Below are positions 21,943-35,500 of a stretch of DNA of 64,000 nt, piece after piece (the first letter of the stretch is position 1; every line of letters starts with the position of its first letter). Source of the stretch: Rostrohypoxylon terebratum (lineage: Eukaryota; Ascomycota; Sordariomycetes; Xylariales; Hypoxylaceae). The translations under genes were made by a program, and so were the position numbers. A model generated the notes under the pieces. The model had not been told where the DNA came from, made no database searches, and saw only the letters and a list, made by a program, of their open reading frames with translations. Location of the stretch: assembly GCA_022497145.1 (NCBI GenBank), contig MU385885.1:238946-302945 (forward strand), written 5' to 3'.

Positions 21943-24900
21943 GGTGGGCAACGAATGCACAGGAGGGATCAATCAATTGACCGAATTCATCGTCTGTGTT
22001 GACTATCGGCGGATCAGTGCAGCAGTGGAGGATGGTATATTGGTATATCAAAAGGTAGCACGGTGGGGGAAGGATCGGACTGCCGTGGGCTTGCGTCGGT
22101 ATCCTGGCACGACCCCGGACAGTGCTGACTATTGACCCTTGGAATGCGGCCAAGCGGCGATGCCTGAGTGGGCAGATTGTGGAGAATACCACAGCGAGTT
22201 ACGTGCTAGGATGTCGAATTGTTTGGCTTGGATGATCCAGTGAAAGGTAAACGGGCAGAAGGGGTAAGGCGGTATTAATACGTGATCGCGGTCACGAACT
22301 GGCGAAGATCCTCGAATACGGTAAAGTGCAAGTTTGTAAGTGTAACTAGGACCCTACCTAGTAGGTCCTAGTAGGTAATATGTATGTGTATATGTATGTA
22401 AAGACGTAAAGATGTTACATACGTCAAGCACCTATTCGTCGCCCGACTTATCTGACGATAAACTCCGGAACTACCTAGGTCCTAGGTCCTAGGTCTAAGG
22501 GCCTAAGCTAACGAGAATAGAAACGGAAGGAAACGCAGGGAAAGGGAACAGATAACGACAGCGACAGCGACAGCAACAGCAACGACAATGCAAATATTAT
22601 TATTGTCGCTACAAGTGGCGTGTTCTCTACACCCTCCACCACTATCACAACAGTGGGTAGCAACAGCAGCAATGACAAAATGACAAAATGACAAAATAGC
22701 AAAGGCGAAGGCAGATGCAAAGGTAAACGCAAACGCAAACGCAAAGGGAAAGGAGAGAAGACCAAAGCGGCACAAGCCGGAAAGTTGTTCAAGCCTTCAA
22801 GGTCGTTTGAATGATGTAGTAGTGCGTTGGGATGCAACCAGGGAGGCAACCTGACAGGCAGACATGCGGTCAAGTTGGAGGGAAATGATCGGAGGTCGAA
22901 AGGAATAGTTGAGAATAGTTGAGCGGAGGGACAAGGCTCGATTGATTTGTCTCCCACAGCCGACACTCAGCTTTTTGCCAGCTAGCGAGAGGTGATGTGA
23001 TGTTGCGATTGGGCTGATAATGGAGGTCGCGATGGGGTAGTAGGGAAGATGGAGATTGGCCGAGCAATGTCAGCCAACTAGAAAATGAGAAAATGAGAGA
23101 GAGAGAGAGCCGAAGATCCAAGACTGGCTTAGGGTACCGAATTACATATAGCGAGTGATAGATAAATCGGGTGATCGGGGTTAAGGTTCGCATCCAACGT
23201 TCCAAGGTTGTTTATATCGTAATGTATGCCTATGCGAAAATCATTATGGGTATTTTGCTCGATCCGACGGAGGACGAATTTTGAACAATTCTGATAATGC
23301 CTAGTATATGTGACATGTGTAGGTCCTTGATCCTCTGTACCTACCTAGTACTACGTAGGTACTACCTAGAGGCTAGTAGGTTAATTGATACCTACTAGGT
23401 ACCTAGCAATCGACGTCACTACAGGTAGACTTTGCAACTCGAGGGTCCTCCAGGTGGTGCGAAGTCGAAAAGCAAGGAGGAAGTTAGATGGAACTGTGGA
23501 CGATAATTATGAGAAATGGGAAACACAGGTGGAAAGTAGAAGGTGGAAGGGGTAAACTAACACAATAACATTTAGTTAGAATCCTAGGACCTAGACATAC
23601 ATACCTCATTTCAGCGGTCATTCTAACCTTGGAACATTCTAACATTCTAACAACATTGAACACTCTACTAACGCTCTAACGCTCTAACGTTCTTAATGTT
23701 CTAACCTCTAGTACTAGGTTGTCTACTAGGTAGGTTGTACCTAGGTCTTAGGTCCTAAGTTATCAACTCTGGCACAATTCCGACTCCGTACCTAGTAGAG
23801 GCGAAACCTTAAGGCTTGAGATTAACTAGTAGGTATAGTAGGTATACCTAGTAGGTAGCCAAGTAGGTAGCCAGGTAAATACCTAGTAGCCAGATATGGA
23901 GGTAGGTACCTAATACTATACGCATGCTCAAAGCCGAGTGAGATCTAGTGGTATTTACCTCAAGCGCGGATGTGAAATGTGACGAGTTGACAAGTTGTCC
24001 TGGCTGTCAAAATGCAGAAAGGCTTGTTAGCTTGTGAGAACCTTGGAAGTCTGTGTTGTATTGAAACTGGAGAAGCAATTCTCGCACGATCTTTGATCGA
24101 TTGAGACCCCTGCCTTGCATTGGTCAACGCTAAACGCTAAATTAAAACTCTAAAATAGACTCTGGTCGATCCCGCCAAATTACTGTGTACAATAGGTACA
24201 TCCATGCATAATACTACATACATTACCTACTAGGTAGTACTAGGTAGAGGCGCGTATGTACATTACCAAATGTGTGCATGTGTATGTTTGTACTAGGTAT
24301 GCATACGACGTAGGTATCCAGGCTGCCAGGCTATGATTACCTTGAGTGCTCGGTGCTCGGTGCCCTACTGCATAGTACAGATTACGCCAATAAAGTTACT
24401 AGCTGGAGGTGTTCAAGTCTACGTTGTCTACTCAGTAAAGACATTTTATCCTACATCATATCAACTCGGGATGTGGGGGTTGCCGGCAAAACGCTAGTCT
24501 ACAATAAGAATTAATCAACTACCTAGTACTAATAGGTACCTACTATGTAGTAGTATGCATGGATAAGAAAAGTAGCAGGGCAGGCAGGACGGGATTCGAA
24601 AAAGCCGCCTCTAGCTTCACATTAGCTCAAGATTGGTTATTTGGGTATTCGTGGATATAATCACTACATAGGTATGTAGGTTAATGTAGGTATGTATGTC
24701 TTCACAACATTCCTTTTTCAGTGTTGTTGTTATACCTAGTATCACTCAGGTCCCAGGTAGGTTAGGAGCCAAGCACGTAAGGATATTATGAAGTATGTAT
24801 GTACATTGATAGATGCATCCAGATATGTACATTATACATACCCAGTAGGTTCAATGTTGTGAGCAAGTTCAAGGTTACGGTAGGTTTTTAGCACATACAG

Positions 24901-25591
24901 ACATCCGTGAGAGTCTACATATTATTAAGTTCAAAGTTCAACTATGTAGCCACTTACAAAGTAAGACTGGTAAATATCTACCTAGCAGTTACCTAATAGG
25001 AGGTTTAGAAACTTCTATTTTCTTTTCTAGCCCTTGCTTATGAACCATTACCATTACCATGACGAATGTCTAGTCTGTCAGTACAGACGACCAACATCTA
25101 CCAGTCGGCATTTCATTTTTCGTTATCTAGGTCCTAGGTAGGCATAGGGAGCACTCAACTTAATGTCTAAGGTTAATGTGCGAGCTCCTCAGGGTAATGC
25201 AATGTTCGGTGTAATGAGAGTGTTAAACTCACTCCCGAGTCGTCGGCAATACCTAACTTTACATGAAGACCTTGCATCTACGGAGGGGTGATGTACCAGC
25301 ACCTGTTGGCTTCATTACAACGTCAAACCCCAAAGTCATTCGTAACATATCATCTTTCGATCGTGGTCTCAACCTCTTCATTCCTCTTCATTCCATATCT
25401 CCTATAGTCCCAAACCGTCGAAGTAATCACACAAAATCAATGTCGATACTGCTAGTACCTAAGTTGTCGTCAAGGTATTTTGGATATGAATATGAATGTA
25501 GATATAAGTATGAACAAGATAGAGGATCTCGTAATACCTTCACATAGGCATTAAGGGGTCCCTTTGCGTCTTGATTAAATCCAACGAAGAA
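21943..25591. other. Long gene-free region rich in short palindromes
   Basis: About 3.6 kb lies between the divergent-side 5' end of the RBR gene and the 3' end of the SRP-receptor gene. I see no coding region; open frames near 22500-23200 are low-complexity translations. Simple repeats occur at about 22550-22590 (GACAGC/AACAGC units), 22672-22700 (three AATGACAA-type units) and 22722-22745 (AAACGC units). Between 23330 and 24560 the CCTAGG/TACCTAGTAGGTA palindromes are especially dense. A run of ATTCTAAC/GCTCTAAC units lies near 23620-23705. Confidence 0.45.
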
Positions 25592-27728
25592 TTAACTGTT
25601 GCTCAATAACTTCTCTACCGCCCATTTGACAGAGAAATTCCTGATGTCTGAATAATGCTGCCCGACGCCAACAAATAGAACAGGCACGTTTGTGGCATGC
25701 ACGATGCTGACCAAGGTTCCCACCATGTCTCCGACGGTATCGCACTTGGAAATGATGAAACCATCCAATGTTCTACCAGGACCGAACGATGAGTTGAAGT
25801 TTCTGGCTTGCGCGACAGAGTCTGTTCCGACGAGTGCCTATTTTCGACAAGTTAGTTAAGCCTTTTCGTTGATAGCGGATTTGCAAATCTTACCTCGCCA
25901 ACCATCAAGATTTTGTCCGGTCGAGCGAACTTGGCGAACTTTTCCAAGGACGACATCAACCGCTGGTCGTTGTGTCGCCGTCCCGCCGTGTCAATGAGTA
26001 CGACGTCGAATCCTTCTTGGGCAGCTTCCCTGACAGCGTCTTTCGCAACTGTAGCCGCATCGCCTCCGTATCCCTTTTCATAAATCTCAACTTTGCCGCC
26101 TTCGCGCTCAGTTAATTCCTTCAAATTCCGTACATGAACCTTCAGTTGCTCCACAGCTCCTGATCTGAACGTATCTCCAGCTGCAATCAGAACTTTGTAT
26201 TTATTCTGCAACAGGAAGTAGCATATTTTTGACAGGTTCGTCGACTTGCCAACGCCGTTGACTCCCACGACAGAGATAACGTATGGCCGGGGCTTGCGCA
26301 TGGACGTTGCCGATGGTTTGATAACGGAATCTATCTCGCGCAGGAGATCAAGCGAAGAAGTGGGTGTCAACATCTTAGTAAGCGATGCCTCCATAGCCTT
26401 GGCGATTCGCGCGTCGATGCTCTCAAAGCTGCCCGTCTTCACGCCGAGAAGCTCCTTCTGGACTCCTTCGCAAAGCCTCACGGCTGCTTCGCGGGCAACG
26501 TTCTTCCGTAGTAGATGATCCTCCATTCCTTTCATAGCTTTGTCGAGATCTTCTTGCGTCAGTGTCTTGCCACCCACAACGTTACGGAAGAGGCTGCTGA
26601 TAGTGCTCAACCCGGAACCAACCAGCCCGCCCCTGGTCTCCGTCTTTGAAAGAGTATTCTTTTCCTCGGCCAATTTTAGGATGGAGTGTACCTCGTCGTC
26701 CAAGTCCTTCAACACGAACTGTCCCTTGGAAGTTGTTGTCCCCCATGTGGACGAGTCTACGCCTTCTACCGCTGCCGATTTGGACGTTACCTCTACCTCG
26801 CTATCACTCGTCAAAGCGTTCTGGGCCGCCGAGTAGTCCAATTGCAGGCTGTCATCCTCTTCGTCCGCGAAGCCGTCTGCATCCCACTTCCGACCCTTTT
26901 TAGGTACTTTCTTAGTTTTTCTAGATGGTGCTTCATCGCCGGAGGACACCGGCGCAGAGCTGTTTCGGATCTTCCTGGCTCTCCTCGACATCTTTGCTAT
27001 CGGACCTCCCTTCCCTACGACTAAGTGGTTTCCGGCGGGGGTAGAAGGCCGAGAGGTATTCGGAGTTGCGATCGGCGTGGATTCGGCGGTGGATGGATGC
27101 TCTGGCAGGCCATTTTGCGTCTTGCCTCTGTGCTTCAGTCCTGGCGGAAGGGGCGGCTCCTCTCCGAGGCCTCCAGATATACCATCTACTTCTGTGAGAG
27201 AGGAAGAGCCTGCAGGCCGCGAAGAGTTTGCCGTCCCACTTGCTTCGAGCTCGTGATATTGTTGGTCGAAGTATTCGTCGAATTTACGACACTCTACAAT
27301 CGTAGTATGTGGCTTCCGTAGTTGATCACCGTATAAGTCGACGAATATGGTTTTCAGGTTGTCAACGAGCTTGTCGATCCATGAAAGATGTAGCAAAGAC
27401 CGGTAGACGGCCTAGGGTTTGTCGGTTAGTTGATTAAGTCTTGCTGGTATCTGACACGACACGGGCAGATAGGAGTACGGGAGTGGATTCATACAACAAA
27501 TATTACGCCCAACTCCTTGACAAATGTCCACTTTAGGGTATGTTGATCGGCTTTGTATGGTGGGTTGCTCGCGGTGGACTGGGTGTCCTTTGCGCCAACT
27601 GCGGCGCCCTTCTCTTCGATGAACACATCGGTGATGAAGTTGTTGATGACGGATGGATTAATTGGTGCATATGTTCTGGACCAAAGAACCACACCAGAAG
27701 TGGTTAGAATTTCGAAAGTATCCAACAT
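25592..27728 (-). CDS. SRP101: Signal recognition particle receptor subunit alpha
   Basis: This ER-membrane-associated GTPase receives the SRP-ribosome complex and works with the beta subunit. Three exons (27728-27495, 27411-25894, 25837-25592) with introns of 83 and 56 nt give 665 residues. The N-terminus (LDTFEILTTSGVVLWSRTY) is the SRX/longin-like domain that binds SRP receptor beta. A charged linker with a basic patch (MSRRARKIR) follows. The NG GTPase domain has G1 GVNGVGKST at about 461-469, the DTFRSGAVEQL insertion-box region, G3 DTAGRR at about 552-557, and SKCD at about 614-617 as G4. The C-terminus (VPVLFVGVGQHYSDIRNF) is the canonical closing motif. All introns are between codons. 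The family assignment is firm. Confidence 0.95.
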
Positions 27729-28515
27729 GTTGATGAATTTTTCGACAGCCTGAGAGGCTGGGGATGAAAGTATCTGCTTCGAACACTTTCGGTCTGCTCT
27801 GGAACGGAGAGATCAATTGATGCACGATGAGGTTGACAAGGGTTTGAAAGCTACATACTTATGTATGTATGTAAAATTGTAAAAAGTGGTACTTCCAGGG
27901 CTATTAAATAACTACATCATGTACCTATTAGTCCTATTAGTAGGTACTGATAGTAGTAGTGGTAGGTACAAGTGGTACAATACAATACATACCTACATGT
28001 ATTAGGTAGTGAATGTAGTGTGTACCTATTAGTACACATATGCATTTGATCTATTGAACCAATCAATGCCCGATCACGGAGAGAGCTTTCGGAATTAAAC
28101 TTTATTGCGGCTCCGGCACGTCATCTAAGAACTAGTAGGTACTTGGTACGTTTACTATGCCACTATGGATCCTTATTATTACGAATGGGGACTAATACTA
28201 CACACTTGACAGCTGGAAACGGTTGGCACTGAATAAAAACACATTTCCAACAATCTTACTTCGTAGATTCTTAAACTTAAACTCAACCAGTAGAAACAAA
28301 TCGTCGTCGATGAAGCTTGCAACTTTGTGAAGCTTAACAGGATTTCAGCTCCTTGAAATAAAATCAACACGTCACAAACAAATATCAAAACAGCGCAACC
28401 CGCAACCTTACCTACTCGTACCTAGTTACCACCGCTCCTACCGCCATCGAGATCTGTCAAGCCGTCAAGCTGTCAATCCGTCAAACATTCCACGTTCAAC
28501 AGTCACCAGCACAAT
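27729..28515. other. Divergent promoter region (SRP receptor / Yif1)
   Basis: This is shared upstream DNA of two secretory-pathway genes transcribed in opposite directions. It contains TACCTA/TAGTAGGTA palindromes around 27920-28025 and no coding region. Shared regulation of the two genes is possible but only inferred from the head-to-head layout. Confidence 0.45.
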
Positions 28516-29660
28516 ATGCAGCAACATCCAAATTACGGTCACTCTCCTCCCCTCCACCACCCTGTGCCTCAACATGTCTCTACAGTTCCCCAATTACGAT
28601 CACCTCCGCCGCCGACATCATCACAACCGCAGCAGCAGGGAGCATACGGAAATCCTTATCAGCAAGGTACCCCCGCCAGCGGCTCCAATGTCTTCGGTGC
28701 CTACGGAAACTTTATGAATGATCCCATGGCCGCGCAGTTCGTCGGACAAGTTGGTCAGAATGCCTTCAAGCATGTCGAACAAAATGTAGGTTAGCTTGGG
28801 TTAGCTTTAGGTTGGCTCAGCTCAGCTTCCCTTGTGGCCGTCTGGTCACCTAGCTGTTCACCCAGGGGACAAGGGCGACAAAGCTGACATCTCGCGATAG
28901 ATGAACCGATGGGTCAACTTTTCTGCCCTCAAGCACTATTTCAACGTGTCGAACAAATACGTTGTCAACAAGCTCTTCTTAGTGCTCTTCCCGTGGCGAC
29001 ACAAGCCTTGGTCGCGAAGGCAGACTGTCGGGCCTAACGGACAAGAAGGATGGTACCTACCACCGCGAGACGACATAAACAGCCCCGACATGTATATACC
29101 AGTCATGGCCTTGGTCACATACATATTACTGTCGACTCTGATAGCGGGACTGCGGGGACAATTTCAGCCTGAGCTACTAGGATACACGGCCTCTACGGCG
29201 GGGGTTGTCGTCATACTTGAGATCCTACTCTTGAAGCTGGGATGTTACTTCCTAAGCATATCAAATGAATCCCAGCTTCTCGATCTGGTAGCCTACTCGG
29301 GGTATAAGTTTGTCGGTATCATCGTTACTGTTGCTATTGCCGAGCTTGTGAACGGAGGCAAGGGGACTGGTGGTTGGATCGGTTGGACCGTTTTCCTTTA
29401 TACATTCCTGGCAAACTCCTTGTTTTTGGTAAGTGCGGTCCTTACTAAGAGCATCACATATATGAATGCCTCTAGCGCTAACGTTCAACTGGCAGATGCG
29501 ATCATTGAGATACGTTCTTCTCCCAGAAAGTTCTGGAGGCGATGCGCGAGGTCCAATGCAGACAGATACCCGGACGAAACGAAACCAGCGAACACAATTC
29601 TTATTCGCTTACTCATACCTCATACAACTTTTATTCATGTGGATTCTTAGCAGAGGCTAG
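28516..29660 (+). CDS. YIF1: Yif1 family ER-Golgi transport protein
   Basis: Yif1 works with Yip1-family partners and Yos1 in COPII vesicle fusion with the Golgi. Three exons (28516-28785, 28901-29428, 29496-29660) with introns of 115 and 67 nt give 320 residues. The cytosolic N-terminus is rich in Pro, Gln and His and leads to NVFGAYGNFMNDPMAAQF, a conserved Yif1 segment. Next comes FNVSNKYVVNKLFLVLFPWRHKPW and the PPRDDINSPDMYIPVMALVT block, with five hydrophobic spans that include LLGYTASTAGVVVILE, LLDLVAYSGYKFVGII, WTVFLYTFLANSLFL and a C-terminal span. Exons join between codons. The gene is head-to-head with the SRP receptor gene. Confidence 0.93.
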
Positions 29661-30585
29661 ACGCACCCGTTGGGTTTTATCGACAGCTCTCGTCAGCGGG
29701 TGAAGACCGCCCTACTCCGCTTGTAGAGGAAATAGCAAAAGCTTTGTTATATTAAGGGACTTCGCTGTGCGGAAGTATTAGAGTCCTAGTCCTCTGGCTT
29801 AATTTTATCCAATCAGCAACCCGTAAGAATTCTCGCAAGCGAGCAGATTGAGACGGACAAGCAATCTGTATGTCAAATAAAAATGCATCATCTGGAGATT
29901 TCGGGTCACGGATACTTTGTGCAGCCCTAAGCGGCGCTATACGACAGTTCTTCTCGTGATCCATGTATGTTGCTATGTAGGTCTTAGGTATATAGGTACT
30001 AATCATATTAGGTACTATGTAGGTAATATAGCCTTGAAAATGTACCTCGAACAACAGATTTTGGTAAATCTCCAGGGCTGGTCTTTGCCAATTTTGACGA
30101 CACTAGAACCTAGAGACACCTGGTAAGCCAATGATACCTACCTACCAGGCTACTGGCAACCTACTACCCATCTTGCATGTGCCATTCCTTACCTAGTAGG
30201 TACTAAGTTTATGTATTGTACTATCCATATTTACTGCACTATACGGGCTAGCACTTGAGGTACCTAGGACCTAGGACCTAGGTTGGTCACTGTGGTTCTT
30301 GATTGGATATCCCCTACATCACCTAGTAGATATAAGTACCTAGTAGATATAAGGCGCCTAATTAATAGTAGATGATTATTTCATTTATCTAACATCCAAT
30401 CTCATCACCATTTCACGTACTGTATCTCTCTATTTCATTTCTCATACATACTTGCTACTATATATCAATACTCAAAGACGATTAATTGGCCACAAAATCT
30501 GTATATATACGATACGCACCTCCAAAGCCCCCAACAAACAATAATAATAGGAGTAGTAGTATATCGGCGCCTAAAAACCTCGACG
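29661..30585. other. Intergenic
   Basis: This lies between the Yif1 stop and the Mpv17-family start. It includes a dense CCTAGG cluster at about 30260-30285 (three ACCTAGG units in a row) and microsatellite-like TATA sequence around 30455-30515. No gene is seen. Confidence 0.4.
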
Positions 30586-31648
30586 ATGGCTCTCCCTCCG
30601 ATCGTAATTGCGACATTACAATCAGCTGTCCTTGCAGCTACTTCCAACCTCCTAGCACAAACCTTGACAGCTTATCGAAAAGAGGTATGAGGTGATCATA
30701 CCGAATCGACGCACCAGCCTGACGTGCGCCTAGATGAGCCTCCCTGCTCATTGAACAGCTTTCCTCTTGCTGCATCGCACTTCCAGGCTCTAAGCTAACA
30801 AATTATATAATTAGGTTACTCTCGTCGTAGATTGGGTTCCAGTCTTTCAGTTCGTCCTTTACGCATTCATCAACGTGCCGCCTAACTTCTTATGGTACGT
30901 GTGGTATAGCTTTTAGTCTTTCATAGCACGCCGTCCTTTGGCGCCATGGATTTATTTCGCGTACGTTCGCGCTAAAGTATCATATAGGCAAGAATTCTTA
31001 GAGTCTGCCTTTCCGGCATATCACATGTCGCCAACATCAGCTGCAGGCGATGAAAAGGCGCTTGAGAAAGAGGCCAGGGAAGGAAAATTAGTGGAACCAA
31101 AGCTGAACATAGCTAACACAATTATCAAGATGGTCATGGATCAGACTATCGGCGCTGTCGCCAACACTTTTCTCTTCAGTTTGTTCATACATTCGATCCA
31201 GCAAGCCATGGTCCGGCCTTCTGGCGCTTCTCTTAGCCATCCGGATAAGAGTATACAGTACCTATTCTCTCAAGGTGCTATTGTCTACAGCAGGGTTGAT
31301 TGGACGGGCGTGATGGCGCGCAGTCGTGCCGAATTCTACCCCATCCTCGTTGCGGGTTGGAAGGTATGGCCAGTAGGTATGTAATATTGACAAACATTCG
31401 TTCCCTCTTGAGCTTGTCTCGTAAGCAGGGTTGTCTGTCTGAGTGACTTCGGCTCTGGAGATATTGCCCGGAGACGTGTTCAAACCTCCAAAGCTAATTA
31501 ACAGAGAACAACACACTAACACTCGTCCTGAAAAGTGAGCCTGATCAATTTTGCATTCATTAAGAGCATCGAAGGCCGTAACCTTGTTGGCAGCCTTGCC
31601 GGTGTTGGTTGGGGCGTTTACATGAGCCTCGTTGCCGCCGCTAAGTAG
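30586..31648 (+). CDS. Mpv17/PMP22 family membrane protein
   Basis: This family comprises small integral proteins of peroxisomal or inner mitochondrial membranes that affect permeability or metabolite balance. Four exons (30586-30684, 30815-30894, 30988-31376, 31536-31648), with introns of 130, 93 and 159 nt, give 226 residues. Family marks are the N-terminal helix with NLLAQTL, the PPNFLWQEFLESAFPAY block at the exon 2/3 join, the QTIGAVANTFLF helix, and the C-terminal block FYPILVAGWKVWPVVSLINF followed by LVGSLAGVGWGVYMSL. Exon phases (0, 2, 1) all match. I cannot tell from sequence whether it is peroxisomal or mitochondrial; the fungal relatives with this central insertion are usually annotated as PMP22-like. 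Confidence 0.9.
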
Positions 31649-32254
31649 GGTTGTCGACAACACCAATACCTGCATCCCGAGTCATATGCAAGTTGATCTT
31701 CCAGGGCTCTCATAGGGATTCCGCGTTGTCGTCTAGAGCGAAGCTTCTACGTACACAATCTCTACGAGGTTACTAGGCCAGACACGAAGTTTTAGCTGAC
31801 ATACCTACCCTCTAGACGGGATAGAGCCTTAGTCTCCTAACTATTGATGACTCTTATCCTACATCTAGCGGCCAACATCTAGTCCATGTAGTAGTAGTGA
31901 TGAACTACCTGCTCAAAACAAATCCCGATATCATGTGGATACACACTCCTGTCAGAAGCATAGCGCTAGCGATGTATTATATATCTTATACGATTCATTG
32001 ATGCCTTCTGGTAGACCTAAAGCCTCAGTATGAACACAAAAGGTGTCCGCTTATATATTGTGAGCGCACTATGGGGGCCTCTACCCCAGGGGAGGTTTGG
32101 TAAAGCAAGGTCCCAAACACCTTAACTCCAATACACCAATACACCCCAATATTTGTTGTTCTGGATGCTGAGTGGTACCAAATATATCGCGACGAATGCC
32201 GGCTGTAGTGATACGATATCCGGGGATGTCGATGAGTCCTTTCTTCAGGTCCTT

Positions 32255-32581
32255 TCACCAGCTAAAACTTGGGGTTCGTCCGGGGTTGGTTATATGAGCG
32301 ACGTCTTCGCGCCTCTTAAACTGGAAACCCAAGCCGTATATAATCATTCTTCCCTGCAACCCGTCCTTCGCCATGTCCATCAAGCCTTCCTTGATACCAG
32401 GCTCCAAATAAGAAACATTATACACCGGACTCTTTCCGGTGGACAACACCAAGACGACTGCTGTTTGTAACTCTTCGCCGAGAGCGATACTCGACATTGG
32501 CCGCATCTCATCAATCACAAAACCCCGTCGCAAAATGGTGCGAATCGACCGTTCACACTCGGCTTCCCAAGTATTGTACAT
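32255..32581 (-). CDS. Hypothetical open frame, possibly a gene remnant
   Basis: This is a 108-codon frame from MYNTWEAECERSIRTIL to GRTPSFSW. The composition looks protein-like (NVSYLEPGIKEGLMDMAK, GRMIIYGLGFQFKRREDV) rather than random, but I recognise no family. The frame is open upstream of the ATG for a short distance (about 10-15 codons) and then meets stops. It lies alone in a gene-poor stretch, so either one exon of an unresolved gene or a decayed fragment fits. Confidence 0.25.
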   Translation of the reverse strand: MYNTWEAECERSIRTILRRGFVIDEMRPMSSIALGEELQTAVVLVLSTGKSPVYNVSYLEPGIKEGLMDMAKDGLQGRMIIYGLGFQFKRREDVAHITNPGRTPSFSW

Positions 32582-35500
32582 CCTGATTTCGGCAGCTCGT
32601 AATGTGATGCTTAGATTACGGCGATGATGTCTAATAGCTTCTCCTCTTACCGGGCCCTGTTTCGATTCACCTGGTCGAAGAGACTAAGTTGAATAGAATG
32701 ATGAATTCGACCTGAGATAGAAATGCGCGGCAAGATATGACCGTGAAATTTGTCGAGGGACAGAATGTCGTTGCGTCTCTATACCGATCCTGCTCTTCCT
32801 TGGGGCAAGCTCTTGAGATGTATGTATAGTCTCAATGTTGGATTCAGGGATTAACACTGAAACTTGCCGCTGGATCAAAGAACCGAGCTAGCTAAATAGA
32901 ATTTTTTGAGGTGTATGACAGCAGTTGAATTGGTCATTCGTGAGGCTTCCGTCCTCTATGGCTTTAAGAACGCGCTTTGTTCTTTGATCCCCTAACGTTA
33001 TTCCCGGATTCGATACTACAAAGAGGCTATCTCTAACCAGCGTGAATAGACCCGGTAGTTCGAATTTGGCAACTAATTTTATTACCTATACTAGGGAATT
33101 TCGATAACTTATTTGTTCCTTCGGACAACTCGATTCTGATCTACACAAAGCGCTCAATAGTCCTCTTAGTGAAGCAGCCATTGTGTTAAGCTCAGCTCGG
33201 TTTCATATATGACCAAGCACATAAGTTTGAGAGCAAGTCAAAGTAGGCGTTTTGGCGACACAGGCTCATAGATACTCCAAGATCAAAGATAACACGCAAC
33301 ATGTGCGTCCCAGCCTTGACGGCTGTGCATAATGTTTTCTTCTCTCCAACTCATGAAATTCCCTTTAAACGGCGGCGTTTATCCCTCTTTTTGTAAGCTC
33401 GCCGGCCACCTTAGCAGTATTCGGTGAAACGCCGTTATCAAATATGACGATAGGCGGTAGGCTGCACGGCTTTTTGGAGGTGAGTCACTGTAGCAGCGGA
33501 AATCAGTAGTATTCTAGGGCCTTTTTATTACAAAGTCACTCACTCTTGAAACGAAACTACAGTACACTCCACCGCCTTTGTATTGAAAACTAAAATTCCT
33601 TGTGTGTTAGGTACGTCACGAAACATCCACCTTGTAAGCTCCTTCTGAAGCTTAGGGTCAGCCAGTGTGCATGTCTCCTTGATTTTCCGTCTGATTTCGG
33701 CTATGAGGCTATGAGAGCTTTCCTTAAAAATATAGCTCCCCTTTCTCGGGTCGCGACCTTCGGGATTTATCGTCCATCTATCGTCTAGTACCGTGCATTA
33801 CTTAATAATTATAATACCAAATCGGTGGCAGTCTAGACGTCGTGATCGGCAGAGCCTCGACTGAGCTAGTACCGACTCGGCGCGCCCTTCGAAGATCCGT
33901 GTTACTCTCTCTTAATCCCTTAAGTGTGTAACTGTGACTGATCTGACGGAGTAGAACAAAGTACTACTAGGTAATAGGCAGGATTTGCAGGCTGTCATAC
34001 ACAGAATATACGAGGCATACGGATAATGTGGCGAGGAGGGACAGAAATACTATCCCATGACAGGCGGGGTACGAAGTAGCGTCTATGCATTTTTCGGTTC
34101 ATATCGCTGTCGAAAACATGGTAATGAATATCGGACGTTCAACATTCAACATCGAACGTCGAACATTGAACGAACACTAGAGATAATAGTATTTGCATCC
34201 ACGTAGACGATCCAGATGTATTACACCTTGCTAAACTAAGTAAAGTTCTCTTGGATAGCGAAACTTTCGCGAGTACATCAGAGATACCTACCTAACCTAC
34301 CTAACCTACCTAGTACCTACTAGTATTAGCCTTGTATTGTATTGTATGTACAATACCTTAAGGCTTAGGTACCTAGTAGGTCCTAGGTCCTACGTAGAAC
34401 ATGCCCGCATCCATTGGCATTAATAAAGTTAACACCCATAGGAGGTATCCATGGATGCATTGGTTAGCCTGGATCCACCAAACCCGAGACCCTCTCTTCT
34501 ATTTTTACACATTTGCAGAATCGTTTTTTGTAAACGTAAACCAACGCTATTAACACCGAACCTTAATTGATAGTATCTTATTCTTGAATTATTAAATAAT
34601 TAGGTAGCTTTAATACTACTTTTAAACGTGACAAAAAACAATCATACCGCTTCTTGCTACGGATTAGGTATGGGTAGAGGTCAACGTGCGACGTTTGCTC
34701 ATCTTATCCATCCTCTCGATGAATAATTTACGTATTGTACATAGTACCATGGATATGGCATAGGTAGGTACTAGGCATAGCACTACGCTACAACGTACGC
34801 TATCGTATTTTCTAAATGATCACAGGCTGACGTGCTGCTGCACGTAATCCAGTAATCCAGTACTGTATTGTAGGTTATGGCATTTGTTGGTAGCAAGCCG
34901 ACCAGACACAATACATAGGTATGTTGCAGCTAATGATTCGCTCTCTAACCGACGTCTTTCACGTACTATGTAGATGAACACGGGTTTCATGGGTCGAGAG
35001 CAAGAGTTGGAGAAGGCTACTTAGTATAGGTACTATACCTAGGTACATTTTACAGACCTCCAGTATTACAATCTTGACTGTGATGTCAAATTGCATAAGT
35101 TGATCGCAGGCCACCATTAACTCTTTGAAGGCGAAGGCGGAAGTAAAGAGTATAATAAATGATAACGCAATGCTCTTGATAATAAAAATCAAGGAATAAG
35201 GCAAGCATTAATTGCTTTAAATTCTCTAATCTTGTACCTACCTAGTAGTCTTCAAAAATGTACTATGTAATAGTATTATGTTCGAACAGACAAGCAGACA
35301 AGCTAGCAGACTAGTGACACCGGGTTTTAAAATCGCATTATGGTTCACGAATCACTGCCTGCCAGCATAGGAGATCTCCGCAGATCTTTTATGGCGTGTC
35401 ATACTAATATACTAGTAATAGGCGTATAATAACAATTTCTTTTCCGCAATAAGGTATCACTTCGCGACAGGAAGGGAGGGGTCTTAAGCCTGGACTAAGG

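Noticed and set aside
22503..23205. Hydrophobic-looking frames on the minus strand
   Set aside because: They are translations of GACAGC, AACGC and similar simple repeats. No start context or conserved motif.
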